Shown piece after piece: positions 62,561-64,000 of a stretch of DNA of 64,000 bases. The DNA is from JBCCMF01 sp038747545 (GTDB taxonomy: Bacteria; Bacteroidota; Rhodothermia; Rhodothermales; JBCCMF01): NCBI GenBank assembly GCA_038747545.1, contig JBCDJT010000002.1, forward strand, positions 27,286-91,285. The letters are read 5' to 3'. A model generated the notes under the pieces. That model was not told the DNA's origin. It saw nothing but the letters and a program-made list of their open reading frames with translations, and ran no database searches. How positions within the stretch are numbered: the stretch's first letter is position 1; each line of letters starts with the position of its first letter. The translations under genes were made by a program, and so were the position numbers.

Positions 62561-64000
62561 TTACAAGTTACGCAACGCCTTCCAAAGAATTTCAGCGTCT
62601 AAGGCGGCCGACCGATTCCTCATGTAAAATGAATAGCTGCGGGCCAGGTCGTCGGGCCGCGTGGGGAGTGGCTGCAAGGACTCGGGAACGGCAAAAACAC
62701 CTTCTGGCAGCTCGGTGTGGGCCGCATCCGCCTGGCGCCTTCCGATGAGCGGCCGGCGGCCTGTGAGCACATCGGGCCACTGCCGCACGCGCAGGCGCAG
62801 ACGCTGGGCGAAGCCATCGGGGCTAACTTTTGCCCACAGCGCGACAACAGGCGAGGCCATGAGGCCAACCAACGCGATGCTCACCTCGAATACGCGTCGG
62901 CTGGTCGCGCTGCCGAGGTCGCCGAGCGCCTCTTCGGCCTGGAGCAGGCCGGGCGGTGCAGCCAGGTGCTGCACAGAGGCTTTGCCGATGAGGTGGTCGC
63001 TCCCGGCGGCGAAGATGCGAAACTGAACGGGCAGGTCGTGCAGTTGCTGCATCAGGTGAAACATCGTGTGGTGCGCCACGCCATTGGCCGCGAAGGCCAC
63101 ATCGGTGACGTGGTGCAGACGCACCACGTCGCGCAGCTGGTGCTGGCTGCCCATGCGCTTGAGCGTGTCGGCGGGCGCTGGTGCGCTGTCCTCATTGGCC
63201 GCCACGTAGCCGAGGAGACGGAAAGGCGAGTGGGGCTGATCGTGAAGAAGGGTGCGCAGCCGCTCGGCCTCGGGCTGGGGGCCTACCACCACCAGCCGTC
63301 GCCCATCCAGTGCTTGGGCTGCCGCTCGCCTGCGCCGGATGAAGCGCAGTGCAACCAGGCCGAGGGCGGTCACGCCGAACGCGCCGCCGACGACGACACG
63401 CGAGAACGCAATGCCTTGGATGAAGTAGGAGGCGGCGCTCAGGACGAGTAGGCCTACCGTGGGGCCAAAGAGCGCAGGACCTAGCCGATTGGCATGGTTG
63501 CGGCGGTACCCCTTGGCGGCTCGGATGCCGAGCACCGTGCTGATGGCGAACAGCGGCGCCACGCCGCCCCACAAAGCGGGCCCCAGGAAATCAACACCCG
63601 TCTGCGCGGCACGCCAGGCGCCTACGCCTACCAGCGCTCCGTAGGCCAGCGCGGCATCGATCAGCGGCGAGCGGTAGCGCTGGAGCGCGTTCATAATCAG
63701 CGTCAGCGCGGCGCGCGCCACGATGCTGAGCTGGAGCAGCCACTCGAACACGAGTGCGTACTGGCCGCGAAAGTGCTTGCGCGCAAAGAGCAGCATGGCG
63801 CCGTAAAACAGGCGCACGTAACGCAACTCGCCCTTCTTGGTGCTCTCGCCCTTGTAGTGGATGATCTGCGTGCTCGGCGTGTAGTAGATGCGCCACCCGG
63901 CTTGCTGGATGCGGTAGCACCAGTCCAGGTCTTCGCCGTACATGAAGAAGTCCTCGTCGAAGCCGCCCGGGCCGCTGCCGCGCTCGCCGCGCTGCAGCAA
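62561..64000 (-). CDS. Glycosyltransferase fused to a degenerate sugar-transferase domain, 5' end missing
   Basis: 479 residues are visible; the N-terminus is beyond the right edge. The first part is the end of a GT2 domain (FFMYGEDLDWCYRIQQAGWR, HYKGESTKKGELR). Several helices follow (about 60-215), then a CoA-binding-like Rossmann region (RRLVVVGPQPEAERLRTLL) as in WbaP/WcaJ-like enzymes. The end mimics a sugar-1-phosphate transferase domain: VFEVSIALVGLMASPVVALW, TGRRPLIGRRQ and SFYMRNRSAALDAEILWKAL stand where the normal motifs would be. The KFRSM-type and Asp-Glu catalytic stretch is absent. It probably contributes to surface polysaccharide synthesis, with the last domain inactive. Confidence 0.85.
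   Translation of the reverse strand: MLQRGERGSGPGGFDEDFFMYGEDLDWCYRIQQAGWRIYYTPSTQIIHYKGESTKKGELRYVRLFYGAMLLFARKHFRGQYALVFEWLLQLSIVARAALTLIMNALQRYRSPLIDAALAYGALVGVGAWRAAQTGVDFLGPALWGGVAPLFAISTVLGIRAAKGYRRNHANRLGPALFGPTVGLLVLSAASYFIQGIAFSRVVVGGAFGVTALGLVALRFIRRRRAAAQALDGRRLVVVGPQPEAERLRTLLHDQPHSPFRLLGYVAANEDSAPAPADTLKRMGSQHQLRDVVRLHHVTDVAFAANGVAHHTMFHLMQQLHDLPVQFRIFAAGSDHLIGKASVQHLAAPPGLLQAEEALGDLGSATSRRVFEVSIALVGLMASPVVALWAKVSPDGFAQRLRLRVRQWPDVLTGRRPLIGRRQADAAHTELPEGVFAVPESLQPLPTRPDDLARSYSFYMRNRSAALDAEILWKALRNL

Noticed and set aside
1..64000. tRNA, rRNA, CRISPR arrays, prophage or transposase genes
   Set aside because: Read by eye on both strands; nothing with the expected structure or protein motifs was seen. 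A tRNA or covariance-model search would be the decisive check.

Overview
The window looks like chromosomal DNA of a GC-rich, aerobic, Bacteroidota-like bacterium, most likely Rhodothermota (the Salinibacter/Rhodothermus/Rubricoccus group). The grounds are: SusC/Oar-type TonB receptors, one followed by a DUF4249-like lipoprotein; a secreted delta-60/LamG protein with a type IX-like C-terminal sorting domain; large FtsX permeases, one behind a PadR regulator; many PAS histidine kinases; and a few TAnnTTTG promoter boxes of the Bacteroidota kind. This assignment is inference. I saw no rRNA, tRNA, CRISPR, prophage or transposase.

Layout. 1-11.5 kb (+): the end of a TonB receptor, an SLC13 permease between two inverted copies of a palindromic repeat, then a sugar-acid locus (UxaB-like reductase, D-mannonate dehydratase, outer-membrane protein, cupin, OtnK kinase, OtnC decarboxylase). 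11.5-16.3 kb: an FtsX permease (-) and a PQQ dehydrogenase lipoprotein with an inserted cytochrome c (+). 16.4-20.3 kb (-): histidine kinase, response regulator and hybrid kinase. 20.4-25 kb (-): aroC and a TonB receptor/lipoprotein pair. 25-30.4 kb: an orphan PAS kinase, a DUF59/zinc-ribbon protein, and PadR with an FtsX permease. 30.5-34.6 kb (+): two paralogous secreted PPC-repeat proteins, one with an M48 protease domain, each with the same inverted-repeat element exactly 59 nt before its start codon. 34.7-41 kb (+): a lipoprotein, an orphan TRAP DctQ, YebC, RuvC and the sorted delta-60 protein. 41-43.3 kb (-): a DUF433/DUF5615 toxin-antitoxin pair, then arsR-arsM behind a 43-nt palindrome, then two long palindromic repeats.

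43.4-53.1 kb (-) is the most unusual part. Five genes are packed together: an SDR reductase, a KAS III-like enzyme lacking the usual catalytic His and Asn, a Na+/solute symporter, an alpha/beta hydrolase and an acyl-CoA ligase. They are followed by a TIG lipoprotein, an outer-membrane barrel and a second hydrolase that is a lipoprotein. A MarR/GbsR-type regulator gene lies next to them, and TTTGA-N6-TCAAA palindromes sit in front of both the regulator and the first gene. I read this as a regulated surface-to-cytoplasm route for an ester or acyl compound; the substrate is unknown.

53.2-64 kb: a Ser/Thr kinase with TPRs (-), a small unknown protein (+), a four-PAS kinase (+), a six-helix membrane protein (-), an HxlR regulator (+), a DUF819 membrane protein (-), a thioesterase with accA (-), and a glycosyltransferase with a degenerate sugar-transferase domain that runs off the right edge (-).
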